Shown here piece after piece: positions 17,427 to 26,170 of a DNA stretch of 64,000 bases. The notes below the pieces were generated by a model. That model was not told the origin of the DNA, did no database searches, and worked only from the letters and a program-made list of their open reading frames with translations. This stretch comes from Neobacillus terrae. GTDB taxonomy: Bacteria > Bacillota > Bacilli > Bacillales > Cytobacillaceae. The first letter of the stretch is position 1, and every line of letters starts with the position of its first letter. The stretch covers positions 62,001 to 126,000 of the forward strand of contig NZ_JAAOEO010000011.1 of the NCBI RefSeq assembly GCF_011393025.1. The letters run 5' to 3'. Position numbers and translations under genes: made by a program.

Positions 17427-19142
17427 TTATACGAGTGATCCGCCCTGCTTCAAATACTTGGCGATACCTTCAGCTGCCCTATAAGTTAGAGCACCTACTG
17501 TACCTGTTGGGTTCAAACCACTGTTATGTGCGAAAGCACTTGCTCCAGGAACAAACACGTTCTCACAATCCCACATTTGAAGATAGCTGTTCAGAGCACT
17601 AGTTTCTGGGTCTGCACCCATGATAACTCCACCTGTATTATGAGTAGATTGGTATTTACGCAAATCATAATCTCCAACTTTTTGACCGCCTACGAGAACT
17701 TCCTTGGCACCCATTTGTTTTACAATTTCTCCAGCTTTTTGACCAATAAATTTAGCTAAATTACGGTCCTGATCCTTCCAGTTAAAAGTCATACGGAGTA
17801 ACGGATCACCGAATGCATCCCTATAGGTAGGATCTAAATCTAAGTAGTTATCACGGAATGGAAGTGAAGCTCCTTGGCCGGAAATAAAGATGCTTCGGTT
17901 CGCGTATTCAACAGATTTATCTTTGAACTCTTTACCCCATGCAGGTGTGCCTTCTGGTACCGCATTGTTCATGATTGGACGATTTCCAAGCTGCTGTAAA
18001 CGAATATTTGCACCGTGTAAGAAATCAAGTTTTGAGTGATCAAAGTAATCGCCATTATAATCATCAAGATTGGAACCAAGTGCTCCTGCACCGCCGTACA
18101 TATTGAATTTCTCGTCAAAGAAACCAGTGGCGCCACCGTAGTTCATCTGATAAGCATAGTTTTTACCGATAACACCTTTTCCAGTAACAGGATCGTAAGG
18201 ACGACCAAGTTTAGAGTTAAGCAGAAGCTTAACGTTGTTAAGTACATATGCACTCACTACAACAACATCTGCTGGCTGAATGAATTCTTCGCCAGTAGTG
18301 ATGTCTGTATAAAGCACACCAGTTGCCTTACCATCTTTATGAAGGACGCGACGAACAACAGAGTGGGTACGTACATCAAATTTATTTGTCGCTTTTGCTA
18401 CTGGAATCACGGTTACAACTGGATCCGCCTTCGCACCATATTCACATCCAAAACGTTCACAAAATCCACAATATTGACACGCTCCACGCTTGATACCATC
18501 TGGATTTGTGTATGTCTCTGATAAGTTATTTGAAGGCATTTGATATGGATGCAGACCCAACTCTTTAGCTGCCTTTTTAAATAACTTAATAGGAGGAGTC
18601 TCCATCGATGGCTTCGTCGGATATTTTACTTGTGGTGAACCTGGAAGAGGGTTCGGTTCACCCGAAACACCAGACATTTCATGCCATTTATTAAAATATG
18701 GTTCTAATTCTTTATATGTAATTCCCCAGTCTTGGATCATCATTCCCTCTGGAATTTTTCCTTTACCATAACGTTCCACGGTCTTAGAATAAATTTCAAA
18801 ATCATACGGTAAAAAGTTGTATAATTGTCCGTTCCAGTGAACACCAGAACCACCAAGACCATCTCCTAATAAGAATGATCCCCACTCACGGTAAGGAAGT
18901 GCACGTTTTTTCACATTATGACGAACAGTCAATGTTTCTTTAGATAAATCCTGCATCATCTCATAGCGTTCACTATATCTAAGTTCATCGTGAACCATAA
19001 AATAATCATTAGTAGAACGTTCTTTACCACGTTCAAGTCCTACTACGTTATAACCAGCTTTTGTAAGTTCAGCAGCAACGATACCACCGGCCCAACCAAC
19101 TCCGACTAGAACGATATCTGTTTTTGGAAGTGTCTTTGCCAT
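17427..19142 (-). CDS. GMC-family oxidoreductase, gluconate 2-dehydrogenase-like flavoprotein subunit
   Basis: 571 residues. FAD-binding VGVGWAGGIVAAELTKAGYNVVGLERG at residues 13-39; GMC C-terminal domain with the catalytic His-Asn region FAHNSGLNPTGTVGALTYRAAEGIAKYL near the end. A four-cysteine motif C222-x2-C225-x2-C228-x4-C233 (CQYCGFCERFGC) lies between the domains, at a place where some FAD-dependent sugar dehydrogenases carry an Fe-S cluster. The protein has no signal peptide, but the next upstream gene encodes a Tat-signal small subunit, so the folded flavoprotein probably travels with it ('hitch-hiking') to the outer face of the membrane. Likely oxidises gluconate or another sugar/polyol and passes electrons to cytochrome c. 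Substrate is inferred from family only. RBS GGTGATTAA-type site precedes the ATG. Confidence 0.87.
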   Translation of the reverse strand: MAKTLPKTDIVLVGVGWAGGIVAAELTKAGYNVVGLERGKERSTNDYFMVHDELRYSERYEMMQDLSKETLTVRHNVKKRALPYREWGSFLLGDGLGGSGVHWNGQLYNFLPYDFEIYSKTVERYGKGKIPEGMMIQDWGITYKELEPYFNKWHEMSGVSGEPNPLPGSPQVKYPTKPSMETPPIKLFKKAAKELGLHPYQMPSNNLSETYTNPDGIKRGACQYCGFCERFGCEYGAKADPVVTVIPVAKATNKFDVRTHSVVRRVLHKDGKATGVLYTDITTGEEFIQPADVVVVSAYVLNNVKLLLNSKLGRPYDPVTGKGVIGKNYAYQMNYGGATGFFDEKFNMYGGAGALGSNLDDYNGDYFDHSKLDFLHGANIRLQQLGNRPIMNNAVPEGTPAWGKEFKDKSVEYANRSIFISGQGASLPFRDNYLDLDPTYRDAFGDPLLRMTFNWKDQDRNLAKFIGQKAGEIVKQMGAKEVLVGGQKVGDYDLRKYQSTHNTGGVIMGADPETSALNSYLQMWDCENVFVPGASAFAHNSGLNPTGTVGALTYRAAEGIAKYLKQGGSLV

Positions 19143-19203
19143 TTTGGTTAATCACCTTTCATTTGTGTGTTAATAGATATATTTGAGCAATCTCTTGTAA
19201 ACC

Positions 19204-19974
19204 TTACATTGAATGTTGCGAATTTAATGCCTTAGGTTCAATCTTCTGGAAGTCCTTATCTAGAACATTCACATAGCTGCCTTGGTGCCCAGGGAATTCT
19301 TTCATTTTCCATCCAGCCATATCTTTGTTACCGCCATACATTGGATCAGCATAAGCACCCTCTATGGTCACTTTACGCAGCAATGAAAAGAAAAAGCCTG
19401 AAGTAGCAGCTCCTTTAATATTCACTTTATTTGCTTCAAAATCTTTTAAAATCTCAATCTGCTGTTCTTCTTTCAATTCATTGAATTTGGATTTAAAGCG
19501 TTTGGCTGCTTCATCATTTAAAGCTTTGATACCCAGTGTCATTACTTCTTTTCTCGTTAAATGAGTTTGATACCCTAATTCCGGAGTGGCTTCGCCTGGA
19601 TAGAACGGGCCGGTCATATACTCTCTTGAATTATTACCAAAAGTTCCTGCCATTTGGTGATCAATATAATAACCAACTAATAGTTCTTTTGCTCCTGGAC
19701 CAACATCAGTTTTAGGAAAGATTTGTTCAGCAGCAGCCTCAACTACTTTGAATTCATCGGGAGTGAAAAACATTAAAGCTTTGTTTGGATTTTGTGCCAT
19801 CTCGTGCATCATTGGGGCTGACGCTTGCTCTGTTTTTGTCATAGGTTTTTTCCCCAATAAGCTGCCTACTGCTCCACCTACAATTAGACCACCGAGCGTT
19901 AATCCCGAATTCTTCATAAAAGTCCGTCTAGTGTTGTCTTCAATCCCGTTTAATTTTTTTTCGTTAATTGACAC
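19204..19974 (-). CDS. Gluconate 2-dehydrogenase subunit 3-like protein with Tat signal
   Basis: 256 residues from a GTG at 19974 (GGGG 7 nt upstream); an ATG at 20004 would add 10 residues. The N-terminus has a twin-arginine signal NTRRTFMKNSGLTLGGLIVGGAVGSLLG (RR then F-M-K and an uncharged core), which fits export of a folded protein. The mature part matches the gluconate 2-dehydrogenase subunit 3 family: FFTPDEFKVVEAAAEQIFPKTDVGPGAKE, VGYYIDHQMAG and FFSLLRKVTIEGAYADPMYGGNKDMAGWK. In the known three-subunit enzymes this subunit carries the flavoprotein through the Tat system. Next gene downstream is the GMC flavoprotein; next upstream is tatA. Confidence 0.88.
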   Translation of the reverse strand: MSINEKKLNGIEDNTRRTFMKNSGLTLGGLIVGGAVGSLLGKKPMTKTEQASAPMMHEMAQNPNKALMFFTPDEFKVVEAAAEQIFPKTDVGPGAKELLVGYYIDHQMAGTFGNNSREYMTGPFYPGEATPELGYQTHLTRKEVMTLGIKALNDEAAKRFKSKFNELKEEQQIEILKDFEANKVNIKGAATSGFFFSLLRKVTIEGAYADPMYGGNKDMAGWKMKEFPGHQGSYVNVLDKDFQKIEPKALNSQHSM

Positions 19975-20066
19975 AAAAAAACCCCATTTCATAATAAAAC
20001 TCATTCAAAATTCTATTTCTTATCCTTTTTTTGAGTCTCACAGATTTATAAATCCATCAAAAAACA

Positions 20067-20261
20067 TTAATTCTTTTTATTTTTATCTTCATCTTCAAAA
20101 GGTTCCTTAACATCATTAACAATATCTCTTGTGGACTTTTTGAATTCACGAAGTGTATCACCAACGGCTTTACCGAGTTGTGGTAATTTTGATGGGCCAA
20201 ATAAAATTAATGCAAGTACTAGAATGATTATAAGTCCTGGAACTCCTATTGAACTTAACAT
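20067..20261 (-). CDS. tatA: Twin-arginine translocase subunit TatA
   Basis: 64 residues. Single N-terminal membrane segment (residues 3-20) then the TatA/B hinge [22 protein letters not shown] and a charged acidic/basic tail. TatA oligomers form the translocation element for folded proteins. It lies directly upstream of the Tat-signal subunit 3 gene and just downstream of tatC on the same strand, so it looks like a cargo-dedicated TatAC pair. RBS AGGAGG is 7 nt before the ATG. Confidence 0.93.
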   Translation of the reverse strand: MLSSIGVPGLIIILVLALILFGPSKLPQLGKAVGDTLREFKKSTRDIVNDVKEPFEDEDKNKKN

Positions 20262-20376
20262 AATGATTTTCCTCCTTTAAAATATGACTCTGTGATAATG
20301 CACTAAAGACTGGTATCCAAATTTTATTAACCGTAGGATTTGTTCGATTTGAAAATGGTGTTTGCCTACCACACTT

Positions 20377-21135
20377 TTATTTGTAAGATCCCATCTGAAA
20401 TTTAACTCTTTTTTTATAAATCCATTTTGAACATAGAATACTAACCTCATAGAGAATGAGTAATGGAATACTAAATATAAAATCCGAAATAAAATCAGGA
20501 GGAGTAATTATGACCGCCATAGTCACCAATACAAAATAGGCTGCCTTTCTTATCTTTGTTAAAAATAGTGGATTTACCAAACCAATCTTAGTCAGAAACA
20601 CAATGATAACAGGCATTTCAAACATGAGGCTTACAGGTAAAATAATACCGAACATCATCTTGAAATACTGAGTGATTCCATAAGTTTCCGTAGCACCAAT
20701 CGATTGATTTATATTAGATAAGAATCGAATCATCATAGGGAATAATACAAAATAGCTAAAGCTTACCCCTAAAATAAATAAGAAAAACGTGATTGGAATA
20801 AAGACATACGCACCTTTTTTTTCTTCAACAGTTAACCCAGGCTTTACAAATAGCCAAGTTTGATGCATGGCAACAGGTAATGTGACTAGTATGGCAACAA
20901 CAAGAGCACATTTAAAATAAATAGCAATTCCATCTGCAAATCCAAATACATTCCACTCTATGTTAACTGCCGAAGGCTGCGTTTTAATAAACTGTAAAAT
21001 CGTTGGAGATACAACAAAGCCTGCTATTAAAGAAAGGATTAAAAACAATAGTACGATAATAATCCGCTTTCTTAATTCTGTTAGATGTGCAATAAGTACT
21101 TGTTCTTGTTCCTGTTGAGTTTTTGCCTGTTCCAT
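20377..21135 (-). CDS. tatC: Twin-arginine translocase subunit TatC
   Basis: About 252 residues from ATG at 21135; a GTG at 21150 directly after AAGGGG is the alternative start. Six membrane segments; N-terminal LIAHLTELRKRIII is the TatC signature that binds the RR motif; further conserved FVKPGLTVEEKKGAYVFIP and the PPDFISD-like segment near residue 212. TatC is the substrate receptor of the minimal Firmicute TatAC system. First gene of a minus-strand operon tatC-tatA-subunit 3-GMC. Confidence 0.93.
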   Translation of the reverse strand: MEQAKTQQEQEQVLIAHLTELRKRIIIVLLFLILSLIAGFVVSPTILQFIKTQPSAVNIEWNVFGFADGIAIYFKCALVVAILVTLPVAMHQTWLFVKPGLTVEEKKGAYVFIPITFFLFILGVSFSYFVLFPMMIRFLSNINQSIGATETYGITQYFKMMFGIILPVSLMFEMPVIIVFLTKIGLVNPLFLTKIRKAAYFVLVTMAVIITPPDFISDFIFSIPLLILYEVSILCSKWIYKKRVKFQMGSYK

Positions 21136-21316
21136 AATTAAATTTCTCACACCCCTTTTTTATTCGAATAAAAACTTGTATAATAAATTTCGTTAACCTA
21201 AACAAACAAAAACTAGTATACGCTAAGGATGTCAAAAAAACACTACTTTTGTCACAAAATGTTCAAAAATAATTATTCTGAAAAAACTAACCATATTTCT
21301 TTAGAGGAGTAAAATC

Positions 21317-21577
21317 ATGACCACTCATATAAAAACTGAATTATCTTCACTAAGTGAGCTCTTTTTATCTTTATTGTTAACCGCCTGCCTAGGAGTTTAT
21401 TGTGTGAAATCCTTTGATTCGTTTCCCTGGTTTGCTTTTATCGGTGCTCCAATTGGTTTAGCAGTCATTGTGGCTTGCTGGGAACGAAAAAAAAACCAAT
21501 GGACCCTTTTTGTCGTTGGTTTAATCATAAACACTATTGTTTGGTCAATCGTCTTTAATTGGCCTTCTTTTTTCTAA
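21317..21577 (+). CDS. Small membrane protein linked to the dehydrogenase island
   Basis: 86 residues with three hydrophobic segments (about 12-32, 38-52, 62-82) joined by a basic loop (CWERKKNQW). No known motif. RBS AGAGGAG 6 nt before the ATG. It starts 166 bp from tatC on the opposite strand and is 26 bp ahead of a cytochrome c gene with which it forms a short operon; a role as membrane partner of that cytochrome or of the dehydrogenase is suggested only by position. Confidence 0.68.
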   Translation: MTTHIKTELSSLSELFLSLLLTACLGVYCVKSFDSFPWFAFIGAPIGLAVIVACWERKKNQWTLFVVGLIINTIVWSIVFNWPSFF

Positions 21578-21603
21578 AAACTAAATAATCTTAGGAGATT
21601 CAT

Positions 21604-21951
21604 ATGAAAAAAACACCCATGATAACCTTATTTAATATTATTCTCGCAGGATGTCTCGTATTTCTGCTATTCTTTTACGAAGGTCCTAAAAAGTCACAAC
21701 CTGCTTCCGGTGAAACGGCTTCAGCTTCATCAGGAAATGCAAAGGACATTGTAAGTAAAAACTGTATGACGTGCCATGGCGATCAATTACAAGGTGGAGC
21801 TGGACCAGCTTTAAATAAAATTGGTTCGAAGTATAAACAAAATGAAATAGAAAATATTATAAAAAATGGTAAAAATGGCAGGATGCCTGCAGGAGTTATT
21901 TCAGGTAATGATGTGACAGTTGTAGCTAAATGGCTATCAGAGAAAAAGTAA
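21604..21951 (+). CDS. Membrane-attached monohaem c-type cytochrome
   Basis: 115 residues. Hydrophobic N-terminus (residues 7-25) with a possible lipobox ILAGC (Cys17), although the hydrophobic run continues past it, so a plain membrane anchor is equally likely. After a Ser/Ala/Gly linker comes a class I cytochrome c domain: CMTCH (Cys54, Cys57, His58) and a distal Met in GRMPAG (Met94). Small outer-face cytochromes of this type (like CccA/CccB of Bacillus) carry electrons to a terminal oxidase. Divergent from the Tat/GMC operon, it is the natural electron acceptor for the flavoprotein, an inference from context. Confidence 0.9.
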   Translation: MKKTPMITLFNIILAGCLVFLLFFYEGPKKSQPASGETASASSGNAKDIVSKNCMTCHGDQLQGGAGPALNKIGSKYKQNEIENIIKNGKNGRMPAGVISGNDVTVVAKWLSEKK

Positions 21952-21964
21952 AACTTATACCTAG

Positions 21965-22010
21965 AAAAAGAAATGCCTTTACACTTTGGGTAACGGCATT
22001 TCTTTTTTCC
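21965..22010 (+). terminator. Terminator of the cytochrome operon
   Basis: AAAGAAATGCC / GGCATTTCTTT stem with a 17-nt loop followed by T-run. Confidence 0.8.
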
Positions 22011-22159
22011 TTGTTAGTCACCACTTTTTACAGCACCATCGTTCATCATTAGCTGCTCTATCTTAATATAATTCCTGGCTTTCAAATGCTTCTTTGATTA
22101 AATTCACAGGATGATGAAACCTGTAAACATTCTGATCCTTCAAAATGCAAATTTGTTTT

Positions 22160-22855
22160 CTATAATAACAGAAGAATTTCTTCTAAAGAATTTACCTCTC
22201 CCAGAGGTTTATAGTTTGTGATAGGCTTTCTATGGCGATGGTTGAACCAGATTGATTTCCATCCAGCCCTGGCTGGCCCTACAACATCATTAGTCCACGA
22301 GTCACCGATATAAAGCATCTCGTGGGAAAGACATTTTGTCCTTCTTGCCGCTTCTTCAAATATTTCAGGTTCTGGCTTAGCTGTTCCTATTTCGTCCGAA
22401 ACAAAGATTAATTCTTTTTGAAAGAAATCTGTAAGACGAAGTTTATATATTTTATTCCACTGATGCTTGATCGGACCGTTTGTAATAATTCCAATGGTGT
22501 ACCCTTTTCTTTTCAAAGCGTTTAACAGTTCAGGTACTTCTGGAAACAGCTCAAGCTCCTTCAGCCGTTCTTCGTATTGGTCCTGAAACCGCATTGCATC
22601 CTCAACTGTTATTAGTATCCCCAATCTTTTTAACGCAAGAATTATCCTCTCAATTCTCATTTTTTCTAAAGATAACCTATTATCACTGTACGCTTCCCAA
22701 AGCTCGTCGCTTGCCTCCCTGAATTTTTTGTAAGCATCCTCAATATCAATAGATTTATTTACTTCAAGGAAAACATCCTTTAATGCCTGATTAAACGGCT
22801 TTAGGTGGTCATGCAAGGTATCATCTAAATCAAAAAATATTGCTTTAATCTTCAC
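22160..22855 (-). CDS. HAD-family phosphatase (YjjG/YfnB-like)
   Basis: 231 residues. HAD motif I FFDLDDTLHDH at residues 7-17, with the nucleophile Asp; motif II ITNGP; motif III/IV KPEPEIFEEAARR then IGDSWTNDVVGPARAGWKSIW. A helical cap (residues 20-90) marks subfamily IA, as in pyrimidine 5'-nucleotidase YjjG and 2-haloacid dehalogenase-like enzymes. Cytoplasmic; substrate unknown. About 140 bp downstream of its stop contain a short unassigned frame on the minus strand that ends near 22065. Confidence 0.84.
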   Translation of the reverse strand: MKIKAIFFDLDDTLHDHLKPFNQALKDVFLEVNKSIDIEDAYKKFREASDELWEAYSDNRLSLEKMRIERIILALKRLGILITVEDAMRFQDQYEERLKELELFPEVPELLNALKRKGYTIGIITNGPIKHQWNKIYKLRLTDFFQKELIFVSDEIGTAKPEPEIFEEAARRTKCLSHEMLYIGDSWTNDVVGPARAGWKSIWFNHRHRKPITNYKPLGEVNSLEEILLLL

Positions 22856-22921
22856 TTTAACTTCCCCCTATCTATATATAATCCTAAATTTGCGCCGAAA
22901 AAGCCTCTTAAAATATCAAAT

Positions 22922-22941
22922 TTATGGTAGAATTACCATAA
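22922..22941. promoter_or_regulatory. Perfect operator-like palindrome
   Basis: TTATGGTA-GAAT-TACCATAA, 8-bp perfect arms, between the divergent HAD gene and the small membrane gene, just upstream of the latter's ribosome site. Protein that binds it is unknown. Confidence 0.5.
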
Positions 22942-22957
22942 AAGGGGATGATGTAAT

Positions 22958-23290
22958 TTGAAGAAGGCAATTATTATTTTATTTGTTTTATTTATAGAGG
23001 CATTGCTCACCTATTTAGTATCAGACAAGCTTTCTGTTCGTTTTATTGAGATTATGTTTTTTGCCGGTATTGTATTTTCTCTAATCACTTTTTGGTTTTC
23101 AAGCAGCGGCGGTGCTGTAACAAGATATATTGATACACACACCAGCGCTGAGACTGGCCTTATCCAAAACTATCAGCCGCTTAAGTTTAACCGGGGGCCA
23201 TTTTTTAATGCTTCCGTTATCTTTACTATAATAGGACTTGTTTTCTTCATTTTGCTTTTAGCTGGAATTATTCCGCCAGAAACCAAATAG
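22958..23290 (+). CDS. DUF3899-like small membrane protein
   Basis: 110 residues from a TTG at 22958 (AAAAGGGG upstream). Three hydrophobic segments: residues 2-22, 28-48, and 83-106. A soluble loop between the second and third has GAVTRYIDTHTSAETGL. The layout resembles the DUF3899 family of Bacillaceae membrane proteins; function unknown. Convergent with gndA across a shared terminator. Confidence 0.65.
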   Translation: MKKAIIILFVLFIEALLTYLVSDKLSVRFIEIMFFAGIVFSLITFWFSSSGGAVTRYIDTHTSAETGLIQNYQPLKFNRGPFFNASVIFTIIGLVFFILLLAGIIPPETK

Positions 23291-23308
23291 AATGTCCCCA
23301 ACCTATAT

Positions 23309-23345
23309 AAAAAGTGTGCCCTTTTTCATCAAGGGCACACTTTTT
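23309..23345. terminator. Bidirectional terminator
   Basis: Perfect stem AAAAAGTGTGCCC / GGGCACACTTTTT, serving both the DUF3899-like gene and gndA. Confidence 0.93.
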
Positions 23346-23349
23346 GCTT

Positions 23350-24759
23350 TTATTCCATCCAATTAGTATGGAAGATACCTTCTTTATCAGTCCGCTGATA
23401 AGTATGGGCTCCGAAATAATCTCTCTGTGCCTGCAGCAGATTTGCCGGAAGAACAGCCGTCCTGTAGCTGTCATAGTAAGCGAGGGCAGCAGAGAAGCAT
23501 GGAACCGGGATACCATTTTGAACGGCAGTTCCAATGATTTCCCTTAGGGCACCTTGGTATTCCTCTGCAATTTCCTTAAAATAAGGATCAAGAAGCAGGT
23601 TTTTTAACCCTGGCTCCCTATCATAGGCATCCTTTATTTTTTGAAGGAATTGAGCTCGGATAATACAGCCTCCACGGAAAATCATCGCAATTTCACCATA
23701 CTGCAAATCCCATCCGTATTCCTCAGATGCTGATCTCATTTGGGCGAATCCCTGTGCATAAGAACAAATTTTGCTGAAGTAAAGAGCCTTTCGAACAGAT
23801 TCTACAATTGCTTCTTTTTCTCCACTGTAATCCGAAGCTTTTGGACCAGTCAAAACCTTGCTAGCCTGAACCCTCTCTTCCTTCATGGCTGATATAAAAC
23901 GGGCAAAAACTGACTCAGTAATAATCGGCAGTGGTACTCCCAGATCAAGAGCACTTTGGCTTGTCCATTTACCAGTTCCTTTTTGTCCAGCAGTATCTAG
24001 AATCATATCAACCAGTGGCTTCCCGGTTTCTTCATCTATTTTAGTAAAAATATCAGCAGTAATTTCAATAAGATAGCTGTCAAGTTCTCCCTTGTTCCAT
24101 TCGGAGAACACAGAGTGAAGCTCGCTGGCATTTAGACCAAGCACGTTTTTCAATAGAAAATATGCTTCTGAGATAAGCTGCATATCACCATATTCAATTC
24201 CGTTATGCACCATTTTCACATAATGGCCTGCTCCATCCGGTCCGATATATGTTGTACAAGGTTCATCATTCACCTTTGCTGCGATGTCCTTAAAAATTGG
24301 CGCTACTAAATCATAGGCTTCCCTTTGGCCCCCTGGCATGATAGATGGTCCATGAAGAGCACCCTCCTCTCCACCGGATACTCCAGTTCCAATAAAGTGG
24401 AATCCAAGCTCGCTCAATTCCTTGTTTCGCCTCTGTGTATCTACAAAAAATGTATTCCCTCCATCAATTAAAATATCTCCCTTATCTAGGTGAGGTTTTA
24501 ATTGTTCGATTGTAGCATCCGTTGCTGCCCCGGCTTTTACCATTAATAAGATTTTTCGGGGGGACTCAAGTGAATCGACAAACTCCTCAACCGAATAGGT
24601 AGGGAAAATTTGTTTTCCTTCCGATTCTTTCATCATTTCGTCTGTTTTTTCACGCGAACGATTATAAACCGATACTGTATAACCTCTGCTTTCAATATTG
24701 AATGCAAGATTTTTCCCCATTACTGCTAAACCGACAACACCAATTTGCTGTTTTGTCAT
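23350..24759 (-). CDS. gndA: 6-phosphogluconate dehydrogenase, decarboxylating
   Basis: 469 residues, full length. Oxidative decarboxylation of 6-phosphogluconate to ribulose 5-phosphate with NADP. N-terminal [29 protein letters not shown] binds the coenzyme; [22 protein letters not shown] is the substrate loop; the signature [15 protein letters not shown] and [16 protein letters not shown] are present, and [16 protein letters not shown] C-terminus. Corresponds to yqjI of B. subtilis. Works with Zwf, also in this window. Confidence 0.97.
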   Translation of the reverse strand: MTKQQIGVVGLAVMGKNLAFNIESRGYTVSVYNRSREKTDEMMKESEGKQIFPTYSVEEFVDSLESPRKILLMVKAGAATDATIEQLKPHLDKGDILIDGGNTFFVDTQRRNKELSELGFHFIGTGVSGGEEGALHGPSIMPGGQREAYDLVAPIFKDIAAKVNDEPCTTYIGPDGAGHYVKMVHNGIEYGDMQLISEAYFLLKNVLGLNASELHSVFSEWNKGELDSYLIEITADIFTKIDEETGKPLVDMILDTAGQKGTGKWTSQSALDLGVPLPIITESVFARFISAMKEERVQASKVLTGPKASDYSGEKEAIVESVRKALYFSKICSYAQGFAQMRSASEEYGWDLQYGEIAMIFRGGCIIRAQFLQKIKDAYDREPGLKNLLLDPYFKEIAEEYQGALREIIGTAVQNGIPVPCFSAALAYYDSYRTAVLPANLLQAQRDYFGAHTYQRTDKEGIFHTNWME

Positions 24760-24831
24760 TCTTCAACATCCTTTCGATTTGGGAGTTCTGACTCGTTAAA
24801 TATTTAAGAAGAGATCATTAATGACTGGCTT

Positions 24832-26118
24832 TTATTCAGTTTCATTATTTTCTCCATTTTTTTGTGGAAAAGAACGGAGAAAATCTTTATTGAAGCTTGT
24901 TTCAGTGCCAATGCTTCCGGATGGGTCCTTACTATGCGATCCGACATTTTCTATGATATTCTTCCCGTATTTTTCCCGAAGTATCGAAACTGTTTTCAAT
25001 AATGGTTCTTTTTTTGCCTCCTTCTCAAATGAGAAGATATCAAGCTGTTTAACTGCATGGTCATAATCGATTAAGTCACTGCCAGTAATTCCGAGAAGTC
25101 GAATTGGGTTCCCATTCCAGTTTTTCAGGAGCATTTGTTTTGCCAAGGCTGAAATCTCGTGCTCCTTGCTGACCGGGTTAGTGAGCTTTTTACTGCGAGT
25201 AATAGTTTTTCTGTCCTTGTACCTTATTGTAATACCCAGACTTGAAGCTACTACATTTTTTCTTTTTAAACGTACCGATACCTTCTCTGCAAGCATGTCC
25301 ATAACCTTGAATAATTCCTTTTGATTCGTTTCATCCTTCGGAAGAGTTGTAGAATTTCCAATGCTTTTAAAATCACTTGCAGACTCTGGATCGACCTGAC
25401 GTGAATCAATTCCATTCGCCCTATCCTTTAATCGAACTCCGTTAATTCCAAGCAATGCTTTCAGTTGAATTTCATTTCCTTTAGCTAAATCTCCAATTGT
25501 TTGAATACCAATTGTTTTTAGTTTTTCAGCCGTCTTTGAACCCACCCCGTGCATTTCCCCTGAAGGAAGCGGCCAGAGGACAGAAGCAACATCACGTTTT
25601 CTAAGTACTGTTATACCCATAGGTTTTTTCATGTCCGAGGCCATTTTGGCCAAAAATTTATTGGGTGCAATCCCTATGCTGCAGGGAAGATCCAGCTGTT
25701 CTTTAACTCTGTTTTGAATGGAACGAGCGATTTCCAATGGACTTCCCAATTCATAACTCTCGGTTATATCAAGGTATCCTTCGTCAATGGAAACAGGCTC
25801 AACCATTTCTGTGTATTGTCTTAAAATCTCGAACATGCCAAGTGAAGCTGCTCTGTACCGTTCAAAATTTGGTTTTTTTACAATTAATTGCGGACACAAT
25901 TTTTTTGCTTCCCAAAGTGGCATAGTAGTCTTTACCCCAAATTTCCGGGCTTCATAGCTGCAAGTAACAATTATTCCCCTGCGTTCTTCGACATTTCCGG
26001 CTATTGCAAGGGGCTTACCCTTCAGTGTTGGGTCATAAGCCATCTCCACTGAAGCATAAAAACTATTCATATCCACATGTAAAATAACCCTTCCGTTTTT
26101 CGGATACATCTCTTTCAT
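24832..26118 (-). CDS. polY1: DNA polymerase IV (Y-family)
   Basis: 428 residues. Translesion polymerase: VILHVDMNSFYASVEMAYDP holds the first catalytic Asp and the Phe-Tyr steric gate; VSIDEGYLDITES the Asp-Glu pair; then helix-hairpin-helix LKTIGIQTIGDLA and the little-finger domain. The C-terminal ~60 residues are a poorly conserved tail that in homologues carries the sliding-clamp peptide. Equivalent of yqjH (polY1). Upstream of gndA by about 70 bp, same strand. Confidence 0.95.
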   Translation of the reverse strand: MKEMYPKNGRVILHVDMNSFYASVEMAYDPTLKGKPLAIAGNVEERRGIIVTCSYEARKFGVKTTMPLWEAKKLCPQLIVKKPNFERYRAASLGMFEILRQYTEMVEPVSIDEGYLDITESYELGSPLEIARSIQNRVKEQLDLPCSIGIAPNKFLAKMASDMKKPMGITVLRKRDVASVLWPLPSGEMHGVGSKTAEKLKTIGIQTIGDLAKGNEIQLKALLGINGVRLKDRANGIDSRQVDPESASDFKSIGNSTTLPKDETNQKELFKVMDMLAEKVSVRLKRKNVVASSLGITIRYKDRKTITRSKKLTNPVSKEHEISALAKQMLLKNWNGNPIRLLGITGSDLIDYDHAVKQLDIFSFEKEAKKEPLLKTVSILREKYGKNIIENVGSHSKDPSGSIGTETSFNKDFLRSFPQKNGENNETE

Positions 26119-26170
26119 AAAGTGGCACTTCCTTGGCTCAAACTACCTTAAATTTTAGCAAAACTTTCTA

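Noticed and set aside
17312..17602. 96-codon plus-strand frame over the GMC terminator
   Set aside because: It begins before the terminator hairpin and continues as the antisense of the GMC gene 3' end; no ribosome site.
18036..18521. 161-codon plus-strand frame opposite the GMC flavoprotein
   Set aside because: Shadow frame: cysteine- and isoleucine-rich, no ribosome site, opposite strand of a clear enzyme gene.
22020..22159. Short minus-strand frame (about 27 codons, KDQNVYRFHHPVNLIKEAF) after the HAD gene
   Set aside because: No start codon and no recognised family; could be a gene remnant but not supportable.
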